Assembly (NCBI GenBank): GCA_021229015.1 | Contig: CM037781.1 | Span: 67,228,345-67,292,344 of the forward strand | Length of the DNA: 64,000 nt | DNA from: Solen grandis | Taxonomy: Eukaryota > Mollusca > Bivalvia > Adapedonta > Solenidae | Direction of reading: 5' to 3' | In this document: piece after piece, positions 24,151-37,227 of the stretch | Numbering within the stretch: position 1 is the first letter of the stretch | Layout: every line of letters begins with the position of its first letter | The notes under the pieces: model-generated | The model's input: the letters and a program-made list of their open reading frames with translations, nothing else | The model's database searches: none | Told to the model about the DNA's origin: nothing | Program-made: the position numbers and the translations under genes

Positions 24151-25402
24151 GTTGTTTTTTTAGCACCGCCTTTTGGATTAAACACCCCATTTGTTTAAAG
24201 TGTTCACATAATTAGTTGCAATATGTAGATTATGTGTGTTAATATGATTAATATTTATGATTGAACATGTGTTCTTTTATTTCAATGCATATTTTAGTGT
24301 CTTACATGTTATTTTAATCATTTATATAGAGGAAGTAATACTTTTATAAATGCTGGTATATTTATTGCGTACCTTATGTTTTCTTTGAGAACTTCATGAT
24401 ATCCTTAGATACAGTGTGTTTGAATAGATATATTTGTACACAAAATTCATAAAATTGAGTCATGCACACTTGGCCATGTAAATTTCTTCTTGTAGGATAT
24501 ATTTTCCTCAAAGAAAACATACCAGGTTTCTTCTAATTTTACTTTCCACATTTTTTTTTCTGTGATTAGCAGTTTTGTTTCAATGAAACCAAGTTGTAGA
24601 TCAGACCCACTTAATATCAGTGTACGTGAAGCTGTGATGGTAAAAGTATTAGTGGCCCCGATGTAGAAAATGAGTGACATAAGACTTGTTGTTGCGACTG
24701 TCTATCATGCTGTTTTCGGATTGATTGTGCAGCACAGAAAATCTGTCATGCTCATGTTTTGAATACTTTACTACTCATTTCACACCATATTTGATTGATA
24801 AAATCCAAATCTGATTGAAAGCAAGTTTTACAATGTTCTCCACCCCTTTCATCTGCAAGATACTGGGGATTACTTAACCATATATAACCCTATCTCATCC
24901 TGTGGGTCACTTTTTACTGCAGGCCAATCTGATTTTATGCTGGTAACATAGATTACTTCCTTGTATGCCTTGTATGGTCAAGTGTTAATGCCCCCAGGTT
25001 GTTGTCTCTTGCACAAGGCAGCTTTGTGAGTCCCATCTTTTTTATGTAAGCAAGTCACTAGTAATTTCACTTTCCAAAATATCCACATAGCTTTTTCCAA
25101 ATAACAAAATTTGAAAAATAAGGCAAATACAATTCATGTTGCATTTTTGCTTTTCAGGAAAGGTCCCCGTGCTTTAGATGTTTACATATTGCTCGGTGAA
25201 AAGTGTTCACTTTTATAAAAAGCTTAAAGGATTGTCTAAAATATGCCTTGTTTCTTGATCCTGGAGGATGATTATAATGGCTTTTATATGAAGTTGTTTT
25301 GGTTCTGATACTATAAATATTGTATGGAAAATGGTTGCTGTTTCAAGGGATGACATTCCTGTAGTTAATATCCTGTACTGTCAGTGATGAGTGAGATTTT
25401 AA

Positions 25403-25693
25403 ACCTCTACTCCTTGAAAGGGCACACTTATTTGTTAAAATGGCATTATCTAGTTTATAACCAGAGGAGTCAAATTGTGTCTGGACACTGTGATATGTTG
25501 TGTTCAGACTTGTCAAATTGTGTTTGGATAGTGTTCAGACACTGTGATGTGTTGTGCTTGGACACATTGTAAAAATTGTGTTTAAAACACAGTGTCAAAT
25601 TTTGTTTGCTGACAGTGTCATGTTAAGACAGTCTCAAATTGTGTTCAGATTGCGTTTGGACACAGTGTGGAATTGTCCTCAAGGAGTAAAGGT
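25403..25693. repeat. Repeat block bounded by 15-bp inverted repeats
   Basis: ACCTCTACTCCTTGA (25403-25417) and TCAAGGAGTAAAGGT (25679-25693) are inverted with one mismatch. Between them are diverged copies of GTCAAATTGTGTTTGGACAC-like sequence. Possibly a small MITE with an internal repeat; no clear target duplication was seen. Confidence 0.45.
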
Positions 25694-25924
25694 GTACTGA
25701 AGTGATATGTGTTGAGGTGTCCGTGTAATCGTCTGTGTATTGTACATTATCCAGAGGTTTGTGATTTTGATAAACATATACCATGATTTTGAAGTAAGAT
25801 GATTTTAGCTATCAACATAATTATGATATAAAAATGAAAATAAAATATTTTCTGAAATGACAAACGTTTAGTGTATTTATTTTTAATCCAGAACTTTTTG
25901 TAGTACATTATTATGCTCCATTAA

Positions 25925-26169
25925 AGGCGTATTTCACAATAGCGCCATTTTACAATATAGACAAAGGAAAATCAAAACTAGTGAACACAAAACCTGGCAT
26001 GATTATAGAGAATCACACTAGAAACAAATTTATGGAATAAAAAATGGGGGTCTCTTTGCTACTTTTTGAGATATCTGCCCCTGAATACGAATCTTTGGCT
26101 CTTTTGTCATTTTCAAGGGCAAATAACTCATGTCTATATAGTAAAATGGCGCTATTGTGAAATACGCCC
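25925..26169. mobile_element. TTAA MITE, family 3, with 29-bp terminal inverted repeats
   Basis: TTAA lies at both borders (25921-25924 and 26170-26173). The 29-bp ends (25925-25953 and 26141-26169, starting AGGCGTATTTCACAATAGCG) are inverted copies with one mismatch. The 245-bp body has no coding capacity. TTAA target duplication suggests mobilisation by a piggyBac-type transposase (inference). Confidence 0.85.
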
Positions 26170-26236
26170 TTAACCGTCTAAAATACCTGCATGTTTCAAT
26201 TGAAGCAAAAGATAATTTCAGAACAATCAGTTTTAA

Positions 26237-26620
26237 CCCTTTATGAATATTCATGTACAAATTCATGACTTGATGAATATTGATTTACTGAACTTTGGTA
26301 GATCTATATGAAACAATGAATTTCTCTTTGATATGCAAACTGTGTAGAATCTAAGCGACCATATTGTATGAGTAAACAAGAAATCAGCCCTTACAAGTCC
26401 ATGTTAGCGTTTGTATCCCTGTTGTATCGTAGCATATAGAGTGTAAGCTGGGGACCAAATCTGTAAGTTGTGAGCGTTATGGTTAACTGAACGCATGCCT
26501 GGATTAGACAGCTCCTGCTAGGAGCAGATTTTTGATCTGGGTTTATTGTTTGCCAGTGTGTCTATATTCCAGGAGCAGATTTCTGATCTGGGTTTGTTCT
26601 GTTTGCCAAAAGTAAAGGGA
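26237..26620 (+). mobile_element. TTAA MITE, family 2, decayed copy
   Basis: It follows TTAA (26233-26236) with CCCTTTATGAATATTCATGT and ends near GTAAAGGGATAA. The right TTAA is degraded. An internal GCAGATTTCTGATCTGGGTT block is duplicated (about 26523 and 26573). Confidence 0.55.
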
Positions 26621-26736
26621 TAATACATGTATAGTCTCCGTTTTCATAAACTCTTTCATAATAACTTGTGTTGCTGTTTGTTGAATCAAAACATAATATT
26701 TACTTTGACAAACTGAATAAACTGGCAATTGCTTTT

Positions 26737-27718
26737 TATACGCCGCCGGAGGCGGTCGTATATTGGCGTCATCTTCTCCGTCCATCTGTCTGTCCATACG
26801 TCCATATCTTGTGAACGCAACTCCTCCTACATTTCTGAAAGAATCTTTTCAAAACTTGGTCAATGTCATTACTATAATGGGTAGATGTGCATGAAGTGGC
26901 AATTTTCCGATCCATTGATTTTTACAAGATTTGTGTCCCTTGAAACTTAGTCTCTGTAGCTGATTGATATTGCAGCCTTTTGAAACGCAACTCCTCCTAC
27001 ATTTCTGATTGAATCTTTTCAAAACTTGGTCAATGTCATTACTATAATGGGTAGATGTGCATGAAGTGGCGATTTTCCGGTCCATTGATTTTTACAAGTT
27101 TGTGAACGCAACTCCTCCTACATTTCTGAATGAATCTTTTCTAAACTTGGTCAATGTCATTACTCTAATAGGTAGATGTGCATGAAGTGGCGATTTTCCG
27201 GTCCATTAATTTTTGCAAGATTTTTGTCCCTTGAAACTTAGTCTCTTTAGCTGATTGATATTTCAACTTTGTGAATGCAATTTCTTGTACGTTTCTGACC
27301 TAATCTTTTCAAAACTTGGGCAATGTCATTACTATACTGGGTAGATATGCACAAAGCAGGGATTTTGATGTTCATCAATATTTGCAATGGTTATGCCTTT
27401 CTAAACATGATCTCTTGAAAACACAACTCAAGTTTCTAAACAGGTAAAAGTGCATAAAGCAGGGATTTTCTGGTACAGTGCTTTTTGCAAGAGTTATGCG
27501 GAGAAAGAAAAAAGGATATATATTGATACTTCTATTTGACCTACTGTCATATTGGAAGCATTTTTAGGGTTCTATCTCTGTTCAGCTAAATTAATTGGTC
27601 TTACAGACTTCATTATGAGCTTATGCTTACAGAAATGTTAAAAGCAATAATTAAAAGGCCCCTCTTGGTCTTTATATTTTGTGGCGGCGTATATTGTGGC
27701 ATCACTGGCACTCTTGTT
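26737..27718 (+). mobile_element. TATACGCCGCC-type non-autonomous element (HINE-like)
   Basis: TATACGCCGCC (26737-26747) opens a hairpin that closes at GGCGGTCGTATA. It recurs inverted as GGCGGCGTATA at 27683-27693. Downstream is an imperfect hairpin (about 27695-27710) and the end CTCTTGTT (27711-27718). A CCGTCCATCTGTCTGTCC stretch follows the 5' end. The core holds about four diverging units of 120-170 bp starting GAACGCAACTCCTCCTACAT. Same plan as the AGCTCAC elements but with unrelated sequence. Confidence 0.75.
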
Positions 27719-28389
27719 AACGGATAAAAAAAAAACTGCATAACAAAAATGATATAATTCAGTCATGTACCAGTAATATACAGGTAGGGAATATAATAAT
27801 GTTAGTGATACTGGGAGGGGGAGGGGAAGAAAAAGCAAACTTGTCATCATTTTAATGTTGTGTTTTTATTCACACAGCATTTGTTCAAAATTCTATAAAC
27901 AATCATATCCAAGGTTACCTAGACAATATTGAAATGCCCCAGACCAGCTAAATGCGACTGATTCACAATAGTACACAGTAGAACTGTCCCATTTTGTAAA
28001 CTGTACACTTCACTACATGAGAGATGTTAAGGAAAAACTGTAAAGAATAAGTAATCAAGTTTCATATCTTTAATTCTTCAGTAATGTGGAATGAAAAGTG
28101 TCAACATTTTAGTATACAGCTAGATCATCGTATGTCTAAGAGATGCCAGGCTGGATTAAAAGCAATATGCCTTTCCTGGTTAACAGGTGTATTCAAATAG
28201 ACTCACAGGCTGCCCAATAACTAAACTGGAATATAAGGTAGCCAATGGTTGACCTGGTTTATATAAAAGAAAACACAATTTTGTTTGTAGACTGACTAGC
28301 CATGAACTTAAGGCAAGGCCAATGATTACCCTGTTCAATAAAAAGGAAAAACACAGCATCATATCCTCATGTCTGGTGCAGAGTAAAGT

Positions 28390-28470
28390 GGAAAGTATAG
28401 TTTGATCAGTCTGCAAGTTACTGGCAGGTTGATCTGGTTCTATATTGGTCACATAGGTCAACTGATATAG
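28390..28470 (-). mobile_element. Relic of the hairpin MITE (family 1)
   Basis: GATCAGTCTGCAAGTTACTG and the following GGCAGGTTGATCTGGTT, then CATAGGTCAACTGATAT, align with the centre and right part of the minus-orientation family 1 copies (compare 40880-40950). Ends are lost. Confidence 0.5.
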
Positions 28471-29304
28471 GCCGATAGCTCTCATGGTTAATAGAGGTAA
28501 CAAAATCATCTATGACATACTCTGCAGGTTGAAAAGTCTATAGTCAGCTTTCACACACATTTTGAAATCCAATGAGTAAATGAATACAAAACAATGTTCT
28601 CTTTTATTGATTAACTTTTAAACATTGTACATCACTTTTGAGATAAAGCCATTACACATTTTAATGATTGTGTTATAATGTACCTAGTCTTGAATGTATT
28701 AAAATGAAAAGAGAAAGTCAGTTTTGTGTCATAAAACACCTGATTTTACGCTGATTCCTGGCATGTTCATTATATTTTGTGTCGTGAAAATGACTGTTCT
28801 ACTGTGTACCAATGTATCCTTTAATGATATGAACTGCTTCAATGTATATTATTGCTATATAATACAGCACTATTTAACAAAATATAAACACATGATTACC
28901 CTTTTTCAATAAAACATTGTATCTTTTCCAAAAATCAGAAGGCTCATTTTGACATACAAAATTACAATGGTTGACAGCTTCAGATGCTGTGTTTAATTTC
29001 ATTCAAATACATTACCATTCAGAATATAAAAAAAAAAAATCCCAACATTTTTTAATGTTACTTCTTAAGACTGTTTCATCAAGTTTTTTTTGTTTATTTT
29101 TAACAATTGCATATAAATCTGTTCAGATTTGAGAACAGTTCTAAGCTAGTATCACAAGCAGAAATTTATTGGAATAAAATTATCTTGCATCTGACATGAA
29201 TATATTCTTTTCTTAACAACCAATGAAAATCAAATGAAATTATCTCCCTTTATCAAGGTGTTTCATAGTTTTTCACAATTGTGAGGCACACAGTATTAAG
29301 CCCA

Positions 29305-29345
29305 ATCAGCATGCAAGCTACCTGCAGACTGACTAGGTTTGACAC
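29305..29345 (-). mobile_element. Relic of the hairpin MITE centre (family 1)
   Basis: AATCAGCATGCAAGCTACCT followed by GCAGACTGACTAGGTTTG is a diverged version of the family 1 central hairpin. It directly precedes a family 2 MITE at 29365. Confidence 0.4.
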
Positions 29346-29364
29346 CGGCTACCAAGTTCGTTAA

Positions 29365-29507
29365 CCCTTTACCTTATAAAGATGCATTTTGATGCATTGG
29401 CAAACAGACCTCATAAAATACTGCTCAGATTCCATTGTTTCATACACCATTTAAAGTTAATATTCATCAAGTCCTCATTTTTCCATGCATCCAAATGAGG
29501 TAAAGGG
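29365..29507 (-). mobile_element. TTAA MITE, family 2, short copy (143 bp)
   Basis: TTAA flanks both ends (29361-29364, 29508-29511). Ends CCCTTTACCTTAT and ATGAGGTAAAGGG are inverted with one mismatch. The AATATTCATCAAG block places it in family 2, in reverse orientation. Confidence 0.75.
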
Positions 29508-30014
29508 TTAACATTGTGGTTTATCAAGGAACACCATGACACGTAATTTTTCTAAAGCCAATTAGCCCTCGATACCGAGGACCAAGCCTCTAACAAAATT
29601 CTTGACCATCATACACCATTCAAAAGTTCCATACCTGCCCCGAGTTCAGTTGCTACATTTATATTTACAGTCACTTATGTTAGAGTTGAGCATGTTGAAT
29701 ACATGCAGAGAACCAACTCTCAACTGTTCCCTCCTGCAACTATTAATGCTTACTGAATACAGGGCTGATCTTCTCAATCAAAGCACGTTTTTACAGTACA
29801 TGTAATCCTCTAAGGAGTTGTCACTTTAATCCGTTAGCCATGACTGATTTACGTTTATTCAAACTGACAAAATTTCTAGCAATATTTGGTAAAAGATAGA
29901 AATTGATTAAAAATAGCTTTTTCACTGATAATTTCAAAAGACATTGAGTAAATTCACAGTATTTATTTTTTATCTCAAAGGTATCCAGTAGCTGCAAATA
30001 CTTTATAACTTACA

Positions 30015-30075
30015 AAGCCTGCCAGTTACCTGCAGACTGACCTGGTTTTATGCTGCTCGCATAGGTATTCTTTAT
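30015..30075 (-). mobile_element. Relic of the hairpin MITE (family 1)
   Basis: AGCCTGCCAGTTACCTGCAG, GACTGACCTGGTTTTATGCTG and CTCGCATAGGT match the centre of minus-orientation family 1 copies with several changes. Terminal parts are not recognisable. Confidence 0.5.
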
Positions 30076-31407
30076 CTAACAACTTAATTTCTAATGCCAT
30101 AATGGATTAAAACATTCAATACAAACATTCTACAGTGTCTTAGCTAAACTAGATAACATTCATATATACAAATTGGTTTCTTTGTAACCCTTCCTCAAGG
30201 AACATTTGTTGTTCTTCCTTGCACAAAAATTTAAGGAAATATAGTAAATATGTTATTTATATTATAGAGTAAGGAGAACCTTCTACATGCGTACATGTCA
30301 CTGCAGCTGAGTACACTATGGTGGTTAGTCTTGAACAGAGAGAACATACCACAGAAATAATCCATTATAATATGCTCTATTGTACCATGAAAGCCACCAG
30401 AACATGGTCAAACATTGGACCAAATATCTTTATAATTGGCTTCCAATTCACAGTTATAATACTGTCAAATGTTGGAACCTTAAACAGCTTTACAATGGAT
30501 CTAATTTTGAGCAATAATATAGAATTTTTACTGCTACTTCTTATCTGAAATCGAAATATGAAAACATTAAAAGGAAATTGAAGCTTTTCAAAGTTAATAC
30601 AGATGATCCATGTATTCAAAAGTCTTGATGCATTCTTGGGAACACTGACACTGATTAGCATATGTTTACAGTACAGGAGAGTACAACTCTTATTATAGGT
30701 CTAAAGCCAGATATGGACTCCTAGGTCTTCATTCATTAGGAAACAGAATACTCCAACGGATTGTAAAATCTTCAAGAAAAAAAATAATACTGATATTATA
30801 TGTTCTAAAAGCAATACCTTGTAGTTACAGCACTGTGTTAAATCAGTATGTTTACTACATAAATACTAATATTACATACAAAATCAATATGGGACTTTTT
30901 TTAATATATTACTGCTTTAATTTGTTTAGTCAAACTTCCTAAGGTCAAATGAGAAATACTGATTAAACTTACATGATTCCTATCAGGATTCTAGGATTGG
31001 ATCAGTACTCAGTGCCTGGGAAGGATGATGATCTGCATCACTAATCATCACAAATACCCAGCATGGTTCTAAGCCAGAAGTTTTAGTTTCCTTAATCAAT
31101 GTAACCCCTGATGGACTTAGACCCCGCAGATGACTTCAGACTTATAAGTAAGAGATCTCTCATTATAACAACAGACTCTCACCACAGTTGGACTTAAATA
31201 CACATACATAGTGTTCACAATCCATGAGAAAAACTGTACAACACATGAGGTGATGCGGCTAGTGTACTATTTATAATAGTGTGCAGGTTTACTGAACTAT
31301 TCGAATCTACAATAAATACAGAGTGCATACATTGTACCTGATTGATTCTTGGAGCTGCATTCAAAGGGATTTCTATCATATGGTATTGTGTTACTAATCT
31401 CTTTTAA

Positions 31408-31626
31408 CCCTTTACCTCAGACAGATCTGTTGTGATGCCTTAGCTCTTAGCAAACAGAGCAGTTTCAGATCAGATTGGAAGGGAGAGTGTGATCAGGATC
31501 TCCTCTGTTTGATCATACAATATTGAAGCTCAGGTTCTACAGTCTTCAGTGCAAAGAAAAATTTATGTTTCATATCTTTTAAAATTCAGTAAATCAAATT
31601 CCGTCAGATATCCATGAGGTAAAGGG
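31408..31626 (-). mobile_element. TTAA MITE, family 2
   Basis: TTAA at 31404-31407 precedes CCCTTTACCTCAGACAGAT; the right end is CATGAGGTAAAGGG followed by TTAG (one change from TTAA). The interior has GATCAGGATCTCCTCTGTTTG as in the copies at 22416 and 58162. Confidence 0.7.
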
Positions 31627-33319
31627 TTAGTAAACAAAAACAACATAGTTTGCCATAACAAAGCAAGACAGCGGGTAACATTGTTTCTACGTGCTTAAAA
31701 TTTATAAACCTGTACCTAAATCTATCAAGCAAATCAGACAGATAATCAAATTATTATTGTAGCATAGTCTGTGATTCATTAGACGAAATACTTTTACATC
31801 TATTTATGACAGGGAAAGTCCAACAGAACTGAATTGACATCTCTTTCCATTTCTTTGCTATTGACTGTAACATGTTTTCAGTCGCAAATGATAACATCTC
31901 TACATGAAAACATGGGTCAACATTTCATCAGATATTTCCATGTTAATTTAGATTTATATTTGTCTAACAGGGAGAAAAAAATAAAAAATAATGGAAGAAA
32001 AAAATAACTTAATTAACATTTCTGTAAAAGAACCACATCAACTAATAAATATCTTTCTAGAAATTTCTTCAAAATCTTCCATGTTTAAAGTACATCACAA
32101 ATGACTTCATTGATACTAACAATTTTTATACTGAAGGGACCATACACAACACACCATGCCCTCTACGTGCTGGTGTTTCAAGGGGAGGTAAATGTCACTG
32201 CCCAGCCTCTCCTATCTGGGTATCATGTGTCCTATAGACACACGCACAACCCTGAACCACAAGCTGATGTCATGGACAGCCATGAGGAGAAATAGAATAT
32301 AAACAAACAGTAAAATCTTCTACACATTTGATTTATCATATATACACACAGACTGCAGACTGCTAACAGTTACGTACATGAGATATTCCAGGGGGAAATT
32401 AATCAGACAGAGGAATAGTTTACTAACATAGGTCAACAGTGAAGCATGGTTATAGAAATCAAGAACAAGAACTGTACTTAGACTATTCCAAGCCACGACT
32501 TATTTTCCCCTACAGCAATTAATGTCAAAGAGACCCCTTCCAGACTTAATTCACTCCCAGAACACCCCATATACACTACACACTGCGCCTGGAAACCTCC
32601 ACAAACTACTTAGTAGCTGGGTATAGCACTTATCTGAACATTAAAATGGTCAACCATTATCCTTAGAGTACATTGTATATACAAACACACCCAGATCTAC
32701 ACTTCTCCACAAACAACCTTATGTAATAAATCATCCAGTTAATTATCCTATATATCCTATTAATATTTCAACATCAGAGAAAAAAGATTTTGGGAAATTT
32801 TCATAAAAAAAAACCTTACTTTTTCTCCAGTCCTGAATCTAATCTCAGTGTAAGCAAAACAGTCATAACCTCACATAAAATAGTAAGCATATACCCCAGT
32901 GTATGTCTGTAGCTTGGAGTATGCATTCATCATAAGCCAATCTTGCATGACAAATCAACAAGTATTAAATAAACTATTTAACATCATTTCTGACTCTTAA
33001 GTTAATATTAAGTTAATATTTAAGCACAGTTTCAAACTCTGACCCTGATATTATACCCCTCTACGAAGCAGATACAGACATGCTGTCTCTGGAGTCAAAC
33101 CTATAGTTTCCACACTCTTGACAACAACAGTAACAAACTAATGATTTGGGGTCCACGGTATGACTGCTGTTATTTGAAAATGGTAATCGCTTTACAATAG
33201 CAAGTCTATATTTAGCAATGATCTATATTGTATCCAGTGATTTATAATCATCAAGTTCAGCCTGAGGGTGTACTTGTGTAAATTCAAGAAAATAAGAGCA
33301 GATTGTCTAACAGCATTAA

Positions 33320-33553
33320 CCCTTTCCCTCATAGAGGACACCATGAAAAGACCTATGCAAACAGCATAAAACCAGATCAGCCTGCGAGTAACTCACAGGC
33401 TGATCAGGTTTTATGCTGTTCGCTGCTCCTCAGTGGTCTGGAAATGAGGATTTTGTAATTAAATTTGGTAAGGTTTAACTGTGGTTTTCTGCAGATCAGG
33501 CTTTATGTGGTACCTATTAAGTGCGTCAAAATGAGTCTATATGAGGGAAAGGG
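33320..33553 (+). mobile_element. TTAA hairpin MITE, family 1, 234 bp
   Basis: TTAA at 33316-33319 and 33554-33557. Ends CCCTTTCCCTCATA and TATGAGGGAAAGGG are perfect inverted repeats. A long inverted repeat (about 33360-33423) forms the centre, with AGATCAGCCTGCGAGT and ACTCACAGGCTGATCAGG as inner arms. No coding capacity. Confidence 0.9.
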
Positions 33554-34715
33554 TTAAAGTGAACCAAGACAGATTACATTCAGTAACACCACCTGGAATC
33601 ATTATATATTCTAACTAGACACCTCCTTTTAAGCAGAATGAGCAGCTAGTAAACAACTTTGTATTTCTATTAATCCTAAAATCTTAAAAGAAACATACAG
33701 TGAAGAATTGATACCATAAACATGAGGCAAAAAGCAAACACAGGCAGAAAGTAGACATACATTTGAAAGAAATATGAAATGGATAGAGCAACAGACAAGA
33801 AGCCAAATAACGTGTCAGTATTCAAGTAACATCAGTGACCAGAAAAACCCTAATGCAGATTAGGCTAACAGTCAACTGCAATTAAAGTCATCATCATAGG
33901 CTGATAGGCAATCTCTATATAGTTTGCAACTTTCTACGAGAATGACAACCTATCAACTAAAAGGAGACCACTTCAGCGTAAAATCCATCTCAATTCTATT
34001 TTAACCAACAGCTAAAATGCAAACATAGGCTTAAAGCCAGCTACCAGATAGTAAACAGTCAACCATCAAGCCTTGTCAACCATCAGATGTTAAACACCAA
34101 CCAGAAACCTGGCATCTGATATATAGCAGGCATCTACATGTTGCTAGGCAACACTGACACACAGACCTGAACACCCAACACGTTGGAAGGACCAGCCAAC
34201 CTGGTGTGGACTGAACACTTATCACAAACTGCCCTTCACCAAAGTCCATCCTGTATCACAGACAATATATGTGCGACTCCCCCAAAAACCTGACCAGCAC
34301 AAAAGCACTTTGCAAAGTGGCAAGGAATCAGACTGGAATTTTCTCACTAGTCACAATTTGCACACCCTTTGAAAAAAAAAAAAGGATTTTGGGAGGCTAA
34401 ATTTCAATATTTATTAGTCAGGCTTGTTGGGCTTTTTTTTTTGTTGTTGTTGTCAAAGTTCAATTTTATGACAGGTCTCAAGTTCTGTAAGCTTGTCACA
34501 TCAAGCTGGCAGGATTCTATAAAACCTGTGACAAACATTATAGTTATCAGGCTAAGCAGGTTTAAGACAAGTTGGTCATTGTGTCAATATGTGTGGCTTA
34601 ATAATGAATTCTTTTGATCTGTGACTTCTCATGACTTTCATATACACCGATTAGATGATAGACCAAACTGAACAAAAAATTATAACACTAAATTGCACAG
34701 GTTGATAATGATTAA

Positions 34716-34931
34716 CCCTTTCCCTCATAGAGGAAACCATGAAAAGACCTATGCGAACAGCATAAAACCAGATCAGCCTGCGAGTAACTCGCAGGCTGAT
34801 CAGGTTTTATGCTGTTCGCTGCTCCTCACCTTATAATTAAATTTGGTAAGGTTTAACTGTGGTTTTCTGCAGATCAGGCTTTATGTGATACCTAATGAGT
34901 GCGTCAAAATGAGTCTATATGAGGGAAAGGG
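34716..34931 (+). mobile_element. TTAA hairpin MITE, family 1, 216 bp
   Basis: TTAA at 34712-34715 and 34932-34935 and the same CCCTTTCCCTCATA ends. The central 67-nt hairpin (34753-34819) is intact. A short deletion after GCTCCTCA, relative to the copy at 57548, accounts for the smaller size. Confidence 0.9.
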
Positions 34932-35775
34932 TTAAGAGAAAAAAAATCCAAATGAATCTCAATCAAAAAAAAAAAAGATAAAAAGAAGATATAACACATA
35001 GCAAGATGAACATTTACCAAAGGTACGTTTATCTGGATTTACAATCCAGTCAAGTAGTAATTCATATGACTTGATTTTTATTTTAATACTTAACTTAATA
35101 AATTGTTGTCCAATGTCATTTCTTACTCAGCCATATTTTATGGCATCAATCCAGTGTTTATATGGTAAGAAGTAATTTAAGACAAAAATTGCACATTTTT
35201 TTCCAAAATGAACAGAGTGGAATGACTCACACTAAGACTGAACACAAATGAAAGCTAAACAGAAGTATCAACTTATATAAGATATCATGAAGACTCAGCA
35301 AACAGTTACTTAACAGTCATTTAAAACTCTAAATTCCCTAACAATATTCTAATTACAGATGACTTATTTAGAAAACTGGTTATTCTACTAAATTGTATGA
35401 AGAAAAAAAACTTAATTACAATGAAAGAAAAAAAAAACATATATACAGCAGCATGAATATGAAAAAGGAAACAAAACAAATCATATCAATCTATCAGCAT
35501 TTGAACAGAAATATACATAAAGTAACCTAGGTCTGTAAATAAATTTGAAACTTTATATCACTCCTAGAAATTATAACTCCACCCAGTATTACCCGTGTAA
35601 ACACAGATGAGCTTTGGAAAACTTTCAGAGTTACCATATTTTTTATTTCTTTTTTCTTGCAAGTATCCTCATCTGAAATTTGATAACAAGAAGCTATAAA
35701 GTATGTATATAAATTTAAGCAGTTGTTTCAAACTGAATGGCAAACATGTACCAGAGGGCTGCCTGGATTTGTAAA

Positions 35776-35804
35776 TAATCAATCAATCAATCAATCAATC
35801 AATC
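35776..35804 (+). repeat. (AATC)n microsatellite
   Basis: Seven uninterrupted AATC tetranucleotides between unique flanks. Confidence 0.9.
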
Positions 35805-37227
35805 CTAAGGCTCATCAACCATTTCATGACTGCAAATAAAAACAGGGCTAACACTGAAGGAGATCCAGGCTTATCTAACTTTACACTGGTAATAAGGTGT
35901 ACACATCTATATACCGGTTTGTACAGCATCAGATTAGCAGAGGGTTATTTCACATCACCTTATTTCAAAAGCCCATAACATAATTACATCATCACCGGTG
36001 AATGCAAATGGAAATCTCATTTCTATATCTGTCTCTAGTCAATTCATTTACACCATTAACTCATAACATTTACTCTGAAAGAAGAGGCCATGTGCTTTTT
36101 TGTTGTTTTTTTTCTGAATAACAAAAATTATCAATAACATACTAAAAATACTATATACCAGTTATAAACTTCTCATTTATCTGAATCATTGTCTCAAATC
36201 TTTCAGAGTACTCATCATTTTTTATTATGCTTAATTTTACCCAGGAAATATTCACTTTGTGAGAGCTGGTAGTGAAATAAGGGGAAAAAACAATAAAGGA
36301 TTAAGACTTTGACACTTCATAAAAGTTACTTTCTCTCAGGTTTACATACAAATACATGTACTTCTATATCTTAACATAAAAAGAAAATACATACAGTAAG
36401 TACAGGTAACTAAGACCAATTCATATCCCTAACATACATGTAGTATAAACCCTTATATACATCGCTGGAAATCAAGATAACAAATTTCAGGGGTCATGAA
36501 AATATTCTTTGACTCAATTTATTTTGAATTAACATTTTGTAACAAGCATAAATGCCAACAAAAATTTTCTGAACAAGTTAAGTGAAAAAAAAAAAATATA
36601 TATATATGACTATTTAGCACTGACTTATTGAAAATCACCAAAACGGAATATTCTGCTTCTGTCTATACATGCATCACTCACTAATACACAAATAACCATG
36701 AAGATCAGGTTGCTGAGACAGAACGTAAACAAAGTACTTATCATTAACAGAGCAGGAACCATGTCCTAGACACTTGTTTCTATTTTGTAGGAACAGCAGC
36801 TTACAGCATTAACACCCCTGTACATCATACCCAGATATGTACATGTCATACAGATATGGGTGGTACCTTAATCTTTCTGTGTGCAATACGTTAGGAAATA
36901 CGAAACTCAAAATTGCTTATTATATCTCACTTTACACAAGTGAATGACAACATTTCAAGACAAACAAATTAACGGACATGGCTTGCATTTACTGTATATA
37001 AAAAAAGGTTTTCTTTGTACTGAAAAAAAGCTCAAGAATGTTTCTTTGCTGAATTATATGTATGTCCAACAACTGTTTCATGTGATTATATGAAATTGGG
37101 ATGAAATGATTTTAAGCATTAGTAGACACATATGATTTAACTCACAAATAAATTAGTTTTAGAATTTGACTGTTTAGTCGCGTGGGAAAAATGTATTTGA
37201 TACTCTCAAATAATGTGATCTTGATTC

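Larger units (their letters stand above)
20244..25924. other. Probable long 3'UTR and intergenic DNA
   Basis: No further exons are seen. Several polyadenylation-like signals exist, including an AATAAA near 25839-25844, so the 3'UTR of the gene ending at 20243 could be anywhere from a few hundred bases to several kb. Small repeats and a TTAA element inside this stretch are listed separately. Confidence 0.4.
27719..33319. other. Non-coding DNA with decayed TTAA MITEs
   Basis: No exon is supported. This stretch and 34936-39683 lie 3' of CTDNEP1, which is read from the other strand; its 3'UTR end could not be located. Decayed pieces of the hairpin MITE, and family 2 copies, are listed separately. 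Confidence 0.4.

Noticed and set aside
32101..32295. A 64-codon plus-strand frame in slightly GC-richer DNA
   Set aside because: No splice sites or family match; likely untranslated DNA 3' of CTDNEP1.
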